Shown here one piece after another: positions 1 through 6,722 of a DNA stretch of 13,977 nucleotides; the stretch's first letter is position 1; each line of letters opens with the position of its first letter. Below the pieces are notes generated by a model, which worked only from the letters and a program-made list of their open reading frames with translations, ran no database searches and was not told the origin of the DNA. The DNA comes from an uncultured Oxalobacteraceae bacterium (GTDB lineage Bacteria; Pseudomonadota; Gammaproteobacteria; Burkholderiales; Burkholderiaceae). The position numbers and the translations under genes were made by a program. The stretch spans positions 1-13,977 of the forward strand of contig CAMLDH010000074.1 in NCBI GenBank assembly GCA_946478765.1, in the 5' to 3' direction.

Positions 1-460
1 GTTTGACGCCGACGTGGAAGCCGGTTTCGTCGTCGTGATGCGAGAATCCGCCGAGGCCGCCGGATGCGGTCACGCGATGGCAAGGAATCACCAGCGGAAA
101 CCAGTTGGCGCCGCATGCCTGCCCTACCGCGCGCGGCGCCGATCGAATCAGCCGGGCGACTTCGCCGTAGGTCAGCACGTCGCCGCGCGGAATGGCGGCA
201 ATCACCTGCCACACCTTGCGCTGGAATGCAGTGCCGACTTCGGCCAGCGGCAAATCGAAGCGGTAGCCGGGTTCGGCCAGATAACGCTCGACCTGGCGCG
301 CGGCCTTTTCGGCAAGCGGATCGGCGGGCGCTTTCTCATCGAACCTGGGCGGCAGATACACCACTTCGCACACGATGCCGGGTTCCGTGCGTATGCCGAC
401 CGCGCCGAACGGCGCGTGCACGACGGCAGAAAACAGGGCATCGCTTTGGGCTTTATTCAT
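1..460 (-). CDS. ogt: Methylated-DNA--protein-cysteine S-methyltransferase (Ogt/MGMT type), 3' end cut by window edge
   Basis: Repairs O6-alkylguanine (and O4-alkylthymine) in DNA by moving the alkyl group irreversibly onto its own cysteine. Reading leftwards from an ATG at 460-458 gives 153 uninterrupted codons to the window edge. The active-site motif IPCHRV is at about residues 125-130, with acceptor Cys127. Before it come the family's FQRKVWQVIAAIPRGDVLTYGEVA block (about 79-102) and AVGQACGANW (111-120), which carries the Asn of the motif preceding PCHR. After it comes GGLGGF and a HDDETGF loop. Only the last 10-20 residues (the KxxLLxxE tail) should be missing. The N-terminal domain is short, as in single-function Ogt; no Ada regulatory domain is visible. 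No strong Shine-Dalgarno (SD) precedes the start. A terminator about 45 bases upstream separates the gene from the dct transcripts, so it should have its own promoter. Confidence 0.93.
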   Translation of the reverse strand, partial: MNKAQSDALFSAVVHAPFGAVGIRTEPGIVCEVVYLPPRFDEKAPADPLAEKAARQVERYLAEPGYRFDLPLAEVGTAFQRKVWQVIAAIPRGDVLTYGEVARLIRSAPRAVGQACGANWFPLVIPCHRVTASGGLGGFSHHDDETGFHVGVK

Positions 461-499
461 GGCGCGTTTTATCGACAAATGCAAAATGGGTAGCATAAA

Positions 500-529
500 A
501 CAAAAAAGGCGCATCTTGCGATGCGCCTT
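500..529 (-). terminator. Rho-independent terminator for leftward transcription
   Basis: A perfect 10-bp stem pairs 506-515 with 520-529 around a four-base loop. Read on the minus strand the loop is GCAA (a GNRA tetraloop) and the stem is followed by TTTTTTG and TTTT. No other terminator is visible between dctM (stop at 797) and here, so it ends either the dctPQM mRNA, with a 3' UTR of about 270 bases, or a separate small transcript from 530-790. Confidence 0.88.
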
Positions 530-796
530 AAATATTGCCGTTGTGTTCCAGACCGCTTGAAGGTATTGCTACCGCAGTTTTAATTGAAACACCTGTCTCC
601 GAGTACATTCTTGGTCGTACTGCCGTTCTTATGCACCATCCCCCTTTAAATTCGATCTGTTGCAAGCTTGTTTTTATCATTGTCGCCTGCATCACCCGAG
701 CCGAAAACCATCTGCACGCGCTCATGTGAACAAGATCACAGCTTCGAGTATTTCTGAAGCCATGACCTTGAAGTGGCGCAATTATAAATCAAATAG
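530..796 (-). other. Gene-poor stretch; candidate small RNA or long dctM 3' UTR
   Basis: About 270 bases between the dctM stop and the terminator hold no recognisable gene. On the minus strand there is a TATAAT hexamer at 786-781, a perfect CRP-type box (725-740) and, near the terminator, short self-complementary pieces: AGTAC...GTACT, and GGTA-GCAA-TACC with a GNRA-type loop at about 571-582. An open frame of 65 codons (ATG at 725, stop at 528) spans it. It has no good SD and no recognisable family, and its stop abuts the terminator stem, so I do not call it a gene. A purine-rich AAAGGGGG at about 642-649 is followed at once by ATGGTG, too close for a normal SD. The layout suits a processed or independent small RNA, but this is inference. 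Confidence 0.35.
725..740. promoter_or_regulatory. CRP/FNR-family palindrome TGTGA-N6-TCACA
   Basis: The sequence TGTGAACAAGATCACA matches the E. coli CRP half-sites perfectly on both sides. It lies 57 bases beyond the dctM stop, inside the possible small-RNA region rather than at the dctP promoter. No well-placed -10/-35 pair lies at the usual -41.5 distance on either strand. An ATG overlaps it at 725-723 on the minus strand. Function is unproven; the sequence match itself is certain. Confidence 0.5.
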
Positions 797-811
797 TTAC
801 TTGTAAATCAA
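781..811 (-). promoter_or_regulatory. Possible promoter at the end of dctM, reading left
   Basis: The minus strand has a perfect TATAAT at 786-781 and TTGATT at 811-806, with a long 19-base spacer. It straddles the end of dctM and would start an RNA near 774 that ends at the terminator at 506-529. The spacer is longer than ideal, and AT-rich ends of genes give such matches by chance. Confidence 0.25.
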
Positions 812-2077
812 ATTCGGCAGCCAAAGCGTAATCTCGGGCACATAAGTAATCAAAAGTAAAAAGCCGAGCATGGTGAGCAACCAGGGCGCCACCGCGACGG
901 TCAGTTCGGTGATGCCCATTTTCGTTATTCCAGAAGCAACATACAAGTTCAAGCCCACCGGCGGATGGCACATGCCGACTTCCATGTTGACGACAATCAG
1001 AATGCCGAAATGGACCGGGTCGATCCCGAGTTTCATCGCGACCGGAAACAGGATCGGCGCCATGATCAAGACGATTGACGATGGCTCCATCACATTGCCA
1101 GCGAGCAGCAACAATACGTTGACGACCAGCAGGAAGGTGACCACGCCCAAGCCCTTGCCGGTGATCCATTCCGCCATCGCCTGCGGAATGTTTTCGCTGG
1201 TGACGAGGAACGAGAACAATACCGCATTGGTAATAATATAGAGCAACATCGCCGACATCGAGGCCGAGTCGAGCAAGACCTTCGGCACCTGTTTGAGGGT
1301 CATATCCTTGTAGACGAAGACGGCGATGACGAAGGCATAGACCGCGGCCATCGCTGCCGCTTCGGTCGGCGTAAAGACCCCTGAATAGATGCCGCCCATC
1401 ACGATCACGATCAGCAACAGTCCCCATGCGCTCTTGCGGAACGTGACAAAGCGCTCGCCCCAAGTCGCCTTCGGCAAGCGCGGATAGCCCTTCTTGCGTG
1501 CCAGGTACCAGGTGGTCAGACCGAGCAGGAAGGCCAGCATCAAGCCGGGCACCACACCCGCCATGAACAGCTTGCCGACCGACGTGTTGGTCGACACCGA
1601 ATACATCACCATCACGATCGATGGCGGGATCAGGATGCCCAATGCGCCGGAGGTGGTGATGACGCCGGCGCCGAACTTGTTGGGGAACCCCTGCTTGACC
1701 ATGGCCGGCAGAATGATGGAGCCGATCGCGACCACAGTGGCCGGGCTGGAGCCGGATACCGCGGCAAACAAGGCACAGGCCATCACGCCCGCCAACGCCA
1801 GGCCGCCATGCCAGTGGCCGACCATCGAGGTGGCGAAGTTGATCATGCGCCGCGCGACGCCGCCGTGCGTCAGGAAATTACCCGCGAGGATAAAGAACGG
1901 GATCGCCATGATCTCGAACTTTTCGATGCCGGTAAACAGCTTCAAGGCCACCGACTGCACCGGCACATCGGTCATCGTAAACAGGAAGGTCAGGACGGTG
2001 AGGCCAAGCGAGATCGAAATCGGCATGCCCGTCAGCATCAGCACGAACAGCAGGACGAAGATGATGAGTGCGTTCAT
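797..2077 (-). CDS. dctM: TRAP transporter large permease subunit DctM (C4-dicarboxylates)
   Basis: The large membrane subunit of a tripartite ATP-independent periplasmic (TRAP) transporter. It forms the ion-coupled translocation channel that accepts substrate from DctP, probably with a sodium gradient as in the family. The 426-residue protein has the usual DctM length and about a dozen hydrophobic segments, starting with MNALIIFVLLFVLMLTGMPI. Family signatures include GILIPPSIVMVMYS (about 148-161) and, near the C-terminus, MCHPPVGLNLYVASG, matching the re-entrant hairpin loops of the elevator domain. The start ATG at 2077-2075 overlaps the dctQ stop as ATGA, and an AAGGAG SD lies 8 bases before it, so translation is probably coupled to dctQ. 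It is the last gene of the operon. Substrate is inferred from the neighbouring DctP. Confidence 0.95.
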   Translation of the reverse strand: MNALIIFVLLFVLMLTGMPISISLGLTVLTFLFTMTDVPVQSVALKLFTGIEKFEIMAIPFFILAGNFLTHGGVARRMINFATSMVGHWHGGLALAGVMACALFAAVSGSSPATVVAIGSIILPAMVKQGFPNKFGAGVITTSGALGILIPPSIVMVMYSVSTNTSVGKLFMAGVVPGLMLAFLLGLTTWYLARKKGYPRLPKATWGERFVTFRKSAWGLLLIVIVMGGIYSGVFTPTEAAAMAAVYAFVIAVFVYKDMTLKQVPKVLLDSASMSAMLLYIITNAVLFSFLVTSENIPQAMAEWITGKGLGVVTFLLVVNVLLLLAGNVMEPSSIVLIMAPILFPVAMKLGIDPVHFGILIVVNMEVGMCHPPVGLNLYVASGITKMGITELTVAVAPWLLTMLGFLLLITYVPEITLWLPNLIYK

Positions 2078-2664
2078 GTCGACGCTCCTTTATGGGTCAG
2101 TTCGTCGACTTCTTCGCTGATCAGCTTTTCGTCCAGGCCGTCCACATGCGAATGATCGTGCTTCGGCAAAGTGCCGGTCTTGATGAATTGCCATGCCACT
2201 TGCAGGAAGCGGAACGACATCAGGTAAGAGCCCAGCGGCACGGCCAGGTAGACCGTCCACATCGGGATTTCGAGATCGGCCGATACCGAATCGGTATGGC
2301 CGATATCCCAGACGAAGTGCGCACCCAGCGTGCCGACGATGCCGGTAAAGCTTGCGCCGGCCAGCAAACCGAACACGATGAATTTATTGCGCCACGGCGT
2401 ATCGAGGCGGTTGATCAGCACGTCGACCCCGACGTGGATGCCGGTGCGCACGCCATAGGCGGCGCCGAACTTGGCCATCCACACGAACATGTAGATCGTC
2501 AGTTCCTGGGCCCAGCTGGTATTGAGCTTGATGAGGAAATCCTGCACCACCGGAATCGGCAGACCGGATGTGTAACGGTGGATCACCGCAACGAAAATGA
2601 TGAGTGTCGCGAGTCCCATCAGGGTTGCAATCAGCCACTCTTCCAAGTGATTGAGAAATTTCAT
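2074..2664 (-). CDS. dctQ: TRAP transporter small permease subunit DctQ
   Basis: The small integral-membrane subunit that packs against DctM and is needed for TRAP transport. At 196 residues it has four predicted hydrophobic segments: about 14-32 (IATLMGLATLIIFVAVIHR), about 45-62 (SWAQELTIYMFVWMAKFG), about 95-113 and about 137-157. The motif around WAQELTIYMFVWMAKFGAAYG and the following HVGVDV are typical of DctQ, where a conserved acidic residue sits in the second helix. The C-terminal 35 residues are charged and rich in His, Asp and Glu, slightly longer than the minimal family tail. The start is backed by a GGGAGGA SD a few bases upstream. It follows dctP after 188 bases that contain hairpins, and overlaps dctM by four bases. 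Confidence 0.92.
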   Translation of the reverse strand: MKFLNHLEEWLIATLMGLATLIIFVAVIHRYTSGLPIPVVQDFLIKLNTSWAQELTIYMFVWMAKFGAAYGVRTGIHVGVDVLINRLDTPWRNKFIVFGLLAGASFTGIVGTLGAHFVWDIGHTDSVSADLEIPMWTVYLAVPLGSYLMSFRFLQVAWQFIKTGTLPKHDHSHVDGLDEKLISEEVDELTHKGAST

Positions 2665-2763
2665 GTGTCCTCCCTGGTTTGCAGATGCGATCGGCCGTGC
2701 GCCATCAGCTGCAAATTGTCCAGAATATTAGTGTGGCATGCCGGTTGAATGTGGGCGCATCAC

Positions 2764-2780
2764 GATGTGCCCTGCACATT
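2764..2780. other. Short stem-loop in the dctP-dctQ gap
   Basis: ATGTGC (2765-2770) and GCACAT (2774-2779) form a 6-bp stem with a three-base loop, with a possible extra G-T pair outside. There is no T-tract on either side. With the larger hairpin at 2814-2850 it may contribute to mRNA stability or partial attenuation between dctP and dctQM. Confidence 0.35.
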
Positions 2781-2813
2781 CCCCCATTCACCGCGGCGAT
2801 ATTCGATGAAGGC

Positions 2814-2850
2814 GGTTGATGCCGCCACCCTCATCTCGACGGCATCAGCC
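2814..2850 (-). promoter_or_regulatory. Hairpin directly after the dctP stop codon
   Basis: TGATGCCG (2817-2824) pairs perfectly with CGGCATCA (2840-2847), and three more pairs including one G-T extend it outward to an 11-bp stem with a 15-base loop. It begins two bases past the dctP stop (2855-2853) in the mRNA. No T-run follows, so it is unlikely to be a full terminator. In binding-protein-dependent transport operons such a hairpin often protects the upstream mRNA so that the periplasmic protein is made in excess; here that role is inferred. Confidence 0.5.
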
Positions 2851-2852
2851 GA

Positions 2853-3851
2853 TTACTTCTTCGCCATCGCTTCCTTGTTGATCGCGTCGATCAGGTCCTT
2901 GCCGATGCGGCCTTCCATCTCTTTCTGCACCGGCAGCAGGGCCTTGCGCCACGCGGCCTGTTCCTGTTCGGTCAGTTCATAGATCTTGGTCTTGCCGCTC
3001 TTGCGCACCGCCGCCATGGCCATGTCGTTCTCGCGCTGCGCGATGTCGTTGGCGTACTTGGTGGTTTCCTTCATCGCGCCATCCAGTGCCGTGCGGATAT
3101 CGGCCGGCAGGCCATCCCAGAACTTCTTGTTGACGATCACCGCATAACCGAGATAACCGTGATTGGAGACGGTCAGGTTGCTCTGCACTTCATGCATTTT
3201 CTGCGTGTAGAAATTGGATGGCGGATTCTCGGTGCCGTCGACCACGCCGGTCTGTAGCGCCTGGTAGACCTCGGAGAACGCCATCACCTGCGGATTGGCG
3301 CCCAATGTACGCATCTGCGCGTCCAGCACCTTGGACGACTGGATGCGCATTTTCATGCCCTTGAAATCGGCCGGCGCATGCAACGGCTTGTTGGCCGACA
3401 TGACCTTGAAGCCGTTATCCCAGAACGCCAGGCCGGTGATGCCTTTCGGCTCCAGCTTTTTCAGCAAGTCCTTGCCGATCGGACCGTCAGTGACTTTGTA
3501 CAGCACTTGCTTGGACGGGAAAATGTAAGGGAGGTCGAATACTTCGAAATCCTTCACCCCGAGCGGACCGAATTTGGCCAGCGAGGGCGCCAGCATCTGC
3601 ACCGCGCCCAGTTGCAGCGCTTCGAGTTCTTCCTTGTCCTTGTATAGCTGGCTGTTCGGATAGATATCGACCTTGACGCGGCCTTTGGTGGCCTTTTCCG
3701 CCAGTTCCTTGAAGCGCTCTGCGGCATGGCCTTTCGGCGTATCGCTCGCGACCACATGGCTGAACTTGATGACGATCGGCGCTTGTGCAAATGCATTGGT
3801 GCTGACGAGGGCGGCCGTGGACAGCGCCAGAAGCAGGTTTTTCAGTTTCAT
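2853..3851 (-). CDS. dctP: TRAP transporter periplasmic C4-dicarboxylate-binding protein DctP
   Basis: The extracytoplasmic solute-binding subunit that captures substrate (succinate, fumarate or malate by homology) and hands it to DctQM. The 332-residue protein begins with a clear Sec signal peptide, MKLKNLLLALSTAALVSTNAFA, with probable cleavage after Ala22. The mature part carries family blocks: IVIKFSHVVASDTPKG, YPNSQLYKDKEELEALQLG, MLAPSLAKFGPLG, LPYIF, GITGLAFWDNGFKVMSAN, MKMRIQSS with the substrate-clamping Arg169, and VYQALQTGVVDGTENPPSN. As recalled, these blocks closely resemble Rhodobacter capsulatus DctP, which supports the substrate call. The start has an AGGAGA SD six bases upstream. 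It is the first gene of the dct operon, reading away from the DctS/DctR genes. Confidence 0.96.
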   Translation of the reverse strand: MKLKNLLLALSTAALVSTNAFAQAPIVIKFSHVVASDTPKGHAAERFKELAEKATKGRVKVDIYPNSQLYKDKEELEALQLGAVQMLAPSLAKFGPLGVKDFEVFDLPYIFPSKQVLYKVTDGPIGKDLLKKLEPKGITGLAFWDNGFKVMSANKPLHAPADFKGMKMRIQSSKVLDAQMRTLGANPQVMAFSEVYQALQTGVVDGTENPPSNFYTQKMHEVQSNLTVSNHGYLGYAVIVNKKFWDGLPADIRTALDGAMKETTKYANDIAQRENDMAMAAVRKSGKTKIYELTEQEQAAWRKALLPVQKEMEGRIGKDLIDAINKEAMAKK

Positions 3852-3880
3852 GAACGTCTCCTAAAAAGGATGGGAATAAC

Positions 3881-3910
3881 ATTATTATCGTTTCGGCTTG
3901 GTATTGTCAT
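3881..3910 (-). promoter_or_regulatory. Candidate dctP promoter
   Basis: On the minus strand ATGACA (3910-3905) resembles a -35 box, and GATAATAAT (3889-3881) supplies overlapping -10 candidates at 15-18 base spacing. Transcription would begin near 3874, about 22 bases before the dctP ATG. The -35 lies eight bases from the palindromic operator, the place expected for an activator. No TGGCAC-N5-TTGCA sigma-54 element is visible. Confidence 0.45.
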
Positions 3911-3918
3911 CATCGGCG

Positions 3919-3948
3919 CCACAGTCCACAACTGTGGTTAACCACAGT
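3919..3948. promoter_or_regulatory. Nested palindromic operator, probable DctR-binding region
   Basis: Three copies of one 7-mer occur in alternating orientation: CCACAGT (3919-3925), ACTGTGG (3931-3937) and CCACAGT (3942-3948). The last two lie in a perfect 18-bp palindrome, ACTGTGGTTAACCACAGT (3931-3948); the first two form another inverted repeat with a five-base centre. The block lies between the dctP and dctS starts, about 45-75 bases upstream of the likely dctP transcription start. Binding by the adjacent FixJ/LuxR-type regulator is inferred from position and symmetry. Confidence 0.65.
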
Positions 3949-3999
3949 CAGGCCATGCAATCGCGCTGGCCCAACTTGCGGTCAGATACACTACGAGAC

Positions 4000-6009
4000 A
4001 TGACAACGCCAGGATTTAGCGCAAAATTCGGATTCCCTCGCCGCAGGCAGGCCTGGCGCTGGCTGATCCCGATCTTGCTGGTGCTGTTGTTTGTGCCGAC
4101 GCTGATATGGCTGCCATGGCAGGCGCAGCGGATGGAAGCCAACGAGCGGCAAGAACAGTTGATCGCCGATACGCTATGGGTCGAACAGACGATCCGCTTC
4201 CAGCTCAGCCGGGATGAAGACAGCATCCGCGTGGTCGCCGCTGAAATCGCAAGCGCCGGCTTATCAAAAAATAAATTCCGTGAACGGGTTGCGCCCCTGC
4301 TCGGAAACAGTCGCGAGATCAGCCGTCTCGTGTGGCTGGACGCGAACGGAAAATCGGTTGCCTCCACCGACGATACACCTGTCGCCCTCACCGATTTTTC
4401 GGCGCCGTCCCATCTGGCGCAAGCGCACGCGCGCGCGACCGCGACCGCCCAATATAGCCAGCCGATGCAGCCGCCCGCCGCCAACGGACCGATTCTGCTG
4501 GACTACCACTTGCCGATCATGGCCGGCGATCGCTATATCGGCAGCTTGACCGCCAGCTATTCGACCGCCAGCATCCTGGATGAAATGGTGCCGTGGTGGT
4601 TCGCCCAGGATAACGAAATCATCTTGGCCGATGGCGACGACAATGTGATCGACAAGCGCGTGGCCGGCGGGCCGGGCCGCGGCCTGTACACGCACAGACG
4701 CGCACTGGATCTGCCCGGCGTGACGCTGGTGTTGCGCACCAATAGCGTCAAGAGTGCGCCGAAACTGCTGCCCAACCTGCTGGTCGGTTCGGTCATCATG
4801 CTCTCGATCGGCCTGCTCTGGAGTCTGTGGGCCCTGTGGCGCGACATCAACCGGCGCTTGGCGACGGAAGGCGCATTGCGGCAGCAGATGTCGTTTCGCA
4901 CCGCGATGGAAAATTCGCTGCTGACCGGCCTGCGCGCGCGCGATCTGGAAGGACGCGTGACCTACGTCAATCCGGCGTTCTGCCAGATGGTGGGAACGCC
5001 GGTTGAAGAACTGGTCGGCAAAAAGCCGCCGATGCCGTACTGGGCGCCGGAAGCGATGGATGAATATCAGGAACGCTTTTCGCAAGTGCTGGCGGGCACG
5101 GTCACGCCGCAGTTCGAGACGATATTCCAGCGCGCCAACGGCGAGCGCTTTCCGGTGCTGATTTTCGAATCGCCATTAGTCGACGACACGGGCAAGCAAA
5201 CCGGCTGGATGGGATCGATCCTCGACATTTCCGATCGCAAGCGTGTCGAAGCGCTGAACCGGCAGCAGCAGGAGAAGCTGCAAGCCGGCGCACGGCTTGC
5301 CACCATGGGTGAAATTGCGTCGACCCTGGCGCATGAACTGAACCAGCCGCTGGCGGCGATTTCGAGCTACACCACCGGCGCGCTGAACCTGCTCAACAGC
5401 GACATTGCGCGATCCGGCGCGCTCGATCTCGACCTGCTGAAACCGGCGCTGGAAAAGGCCGGCGCGCAGGCGCAGCGTGCCGGCCAAATCATCCGCAGCG
5501 TGCATACCTTTGTCAAAAAGCGCGAACCGCTGCGCGAAGCGGTCGCCATTCAGGTATTGATCGACAGCGTCATGCCGCTGGTCGAACTGCAGGCGCACCA
5601 GTTCTTCGTCGTGATCCAGACCAGCATTGCGCCTGCGCTGCCGCCGGTGCTGGCCGATCGCGTGTTGCTAGAACAGGTATTGCTGAATCTGACGCGCAAT
5701 GCGATCGAAGCGATGCGCAATGTGCCGCCCGGGCGGCGCCTGCTGCGCATCGTCGCCGGCGCCGACGAAACAGCCTCGCCGCCCAACGCCGTGATCTCGG
5801 TCATCGACCAGGGACACGGCATTCCGGACGACGTCACCGATCGCCTGTTTTCACCGTTTTTTTCGACCAAGGCGGAAGGCATGGGCATGGGCTTGAACAT
5901 CTGCCGTACCGCGATCGAGTTCCATGGCGGGACACTAACGCATGCGAACAATCCGCAAGGCGGTACAATTTTCCGGTTTTCGCTGCCTTCGCAGATGGCG
6001 GGCGCCTAA
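4000..6009 (+). CDS. dctS: DctS-like membrane sensor histidine kinase for C4-dicarboxylates
   Basis: Probably senses C4-dicarboxylates and passes phosphate to the DctR regulator encoded next to it. From the ATG at 4000 it has 669 residues: transmembrane helix 1 (about 20-40), a periplasmic domain of about 215 residues, transmembrane helix 2 (about 257-280), a PAS domain (about 300-415, with VTYVNPAFCQMVG), a short coiled linker, HisKA with LAHELNQPLAAI and phosphoacceptor His445, then HATPase_c with N-box Asn567, G1 DQGHGIPDD (about 603) and G2 GMGMGLNICR. The HELNQPLAAIS box is typical of the FixL/DctS group. A longer TTG-started frame from 3898 is open, but it would run through the operator at 3919-3948. 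ATG 3955 is a second alternative. The SD before 4000 is weak (ACGAGAC). The ligand is inferred from the divergent dctPQM operon. Confidence 0.88.
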   Translation: MTTPGFSAKFGFPRRRQAWRWLIPILLVLLFVPTLIWLPWQAQRMEANERQEQLIADTLWVEQTIRFQLSRDEDSIRVVAAEIASAGLSKNKFRERVAPLLGNSREISRLVWLDANGKSVASTDDTPVALTDFSAPSHLAQAHARATATAQYSQPMQPPAANGPILLDYHLPIMAGDRYIGSLTASYSTASILDEMVPWWFAQDNEIILADGDDNVIDKRVAGGPGRGLYTHRRALDLPGVTLVLRTNSVKSAPKLLPNLLVGSVIMLSIGLLWSLWALWRDINRRLATEGALRQQMSFRTAMENSLLTGLRARDLEGRVTYVNPAFCQMVGTPVEELVGKKPPMPYWAPEAMDEYQERFSQVLAGTVTPQFETIFQRANGERFPVLIFESPLVDDTGKQTGWMGSILDISDRKRVEALNRQQQEKLQAGARLATMGEIASTLAHELNQPLAAISSYTTGALNLLNSDIARSGALDLDLLKPALEKAGAQAQRAGQIIRSVHTFVKKREPLREAVAIQVLIDSVMPLVELQAHQFFVVIQTSIAPALPPVLADRVLLEQVLLNLTRNAIEAMRNVPPGRRLLRIVAGADETASPPNAVISVIDQGHGIPDDVTDRLFSPFFSTKAEGMGMGLNICRTAIEFHGGTLTHANNPQGGTIFRFSLPSQMAGA

Positions 6010-6059
6010 ACATACAATATTCTTTGAATGAATATCGCCATCAACCCGCGGGAGAGCCG

Positions 6060-6650
6060 ATGCTGCATATTGTCGACGACGAAGAAGTAATCCGCGATTC
6101 GCTCCTCTGGCTTGCCACATCGCGCGGCATCACGGCGACCGCTTATGCAAGCGGCCATGCGTTCCTGACCTCGCTGGGCGGCGAGATCAGGTTCGATCCG
6201 CACGGAGAATGCGTGTTGCTGGACGTGCGCATGCCCGATGTCAGCGGTGTCGCACTGTTCGAAGCGCTGGCCGCGCGCGAACTGACGCAACGACTGCCCG
6301 TCATATTTCTCACCGGCCACGGCGACGTGCCGATGGCGGTCGATACGCTCAAGCGCGGCGCCTTCGATTTTTTTGAAAAGCCGTTCAACGACAACAAGCT
6401 GATGGACCGCGTGCAGGAAGCGCTCGCCGCATCGCAGCTGGCCGGTGCGATGGCGGCAGTCCATACCCGGCTGGCGGCATTGTCGGTGCGCGAGCGCGAA
6501 GTGCTCGACCTTATCCTGGGTGGCAAAATGAATAAAGTGATTGCCGATCAGCTCGGCATCAGCATGCGCACGGTGGAAGTGCACCGCGCGCATATCTTCG
6601 ACAAGATGAATGTGAAGACGGCGGTGGAACTGGCGCGCTTGCTGAAGTAA
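6060..6650 (+). CDS. dctR: DctR-like two-component response regulator, FixJ/LuxR family
   Basis: The partner regulator of the kinase ending 50 bases upstream, likely an activator of dctPQM. The protein has 196 residues. An N-terminal receiver begins LHIVDDEEVIRDSL with acidic Asp6/Asp7, and has phosphoacceptor Asp55 in LLDVRMPD, Thr85 in FLTGHGD and Lys107 in FFEKPF. A LuxR-type helix-turn-helix (about 138-196) follows, with LSVREREVLDLILGGKMNK and ISMRTVEVHRAHIFDKM, the usual FixJ pattern. An open frame with a TTG at 6024 exists, but the ATG at 6060 has a GGGAGAG SD with good spacing and places the receiver at the expected N-terminus, so I chose it. No gene intervenes between kinase and regulator, so the two are probably one transcript. 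DNA target is inferred. Confidence 0.9.
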   Translation: MLHIVDDEEVIRDSLLWLATSRGITATAYASGHAFLTSLGGEIRFDPHGECVLLDVRMPDVSGVALFEALAARELTQRLPVIFLTGHGDVPMAVDTLKRGAFDFFEKPFNDNKLMDRVQEALAASQLAGAMAAVHTRLAALSVREREVLDLILGGKMNKVIADQLGISMRTVEVHRAHIFDKMNVKTAVELARLLK

Positions 6651-6722
6651 CGCGTCTATCGTGGCTGGCGCTGGCGCGCTCGTCGTTCGTCAATCTCTCA
6701 TTTTCAGGTACATGCGCTTGAA

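Noticed and set aside
14..498. Two long plus-strand open frames over the left edge
   Set aside because: They are antisense shadows of ogt, whose minus-strand frame carries the IPCHRV active site and runs open to the edge.
2764..2780. Second CRP-type box
   Set aside because: ATGTGC-CCT-GCACAT is a palindrome, but its spacing does not match TGTGA-N6-TCACA.
3852..3999. Sigma-54 promoter for dctP, as in rhizobial dctA
   Set aside because: No GG-N10-GC element with TGGCAC/TTGC context on either strand, and the regulator is FixJ/LuxR type without an AAA+ domain.
4264..5085. 273-codon minus-strand frame inside dctS
   Set aside because: Rich in His/Arg/Gln with no family motifs; the plus strand holds a continuous kinase with all catalytic boxes.
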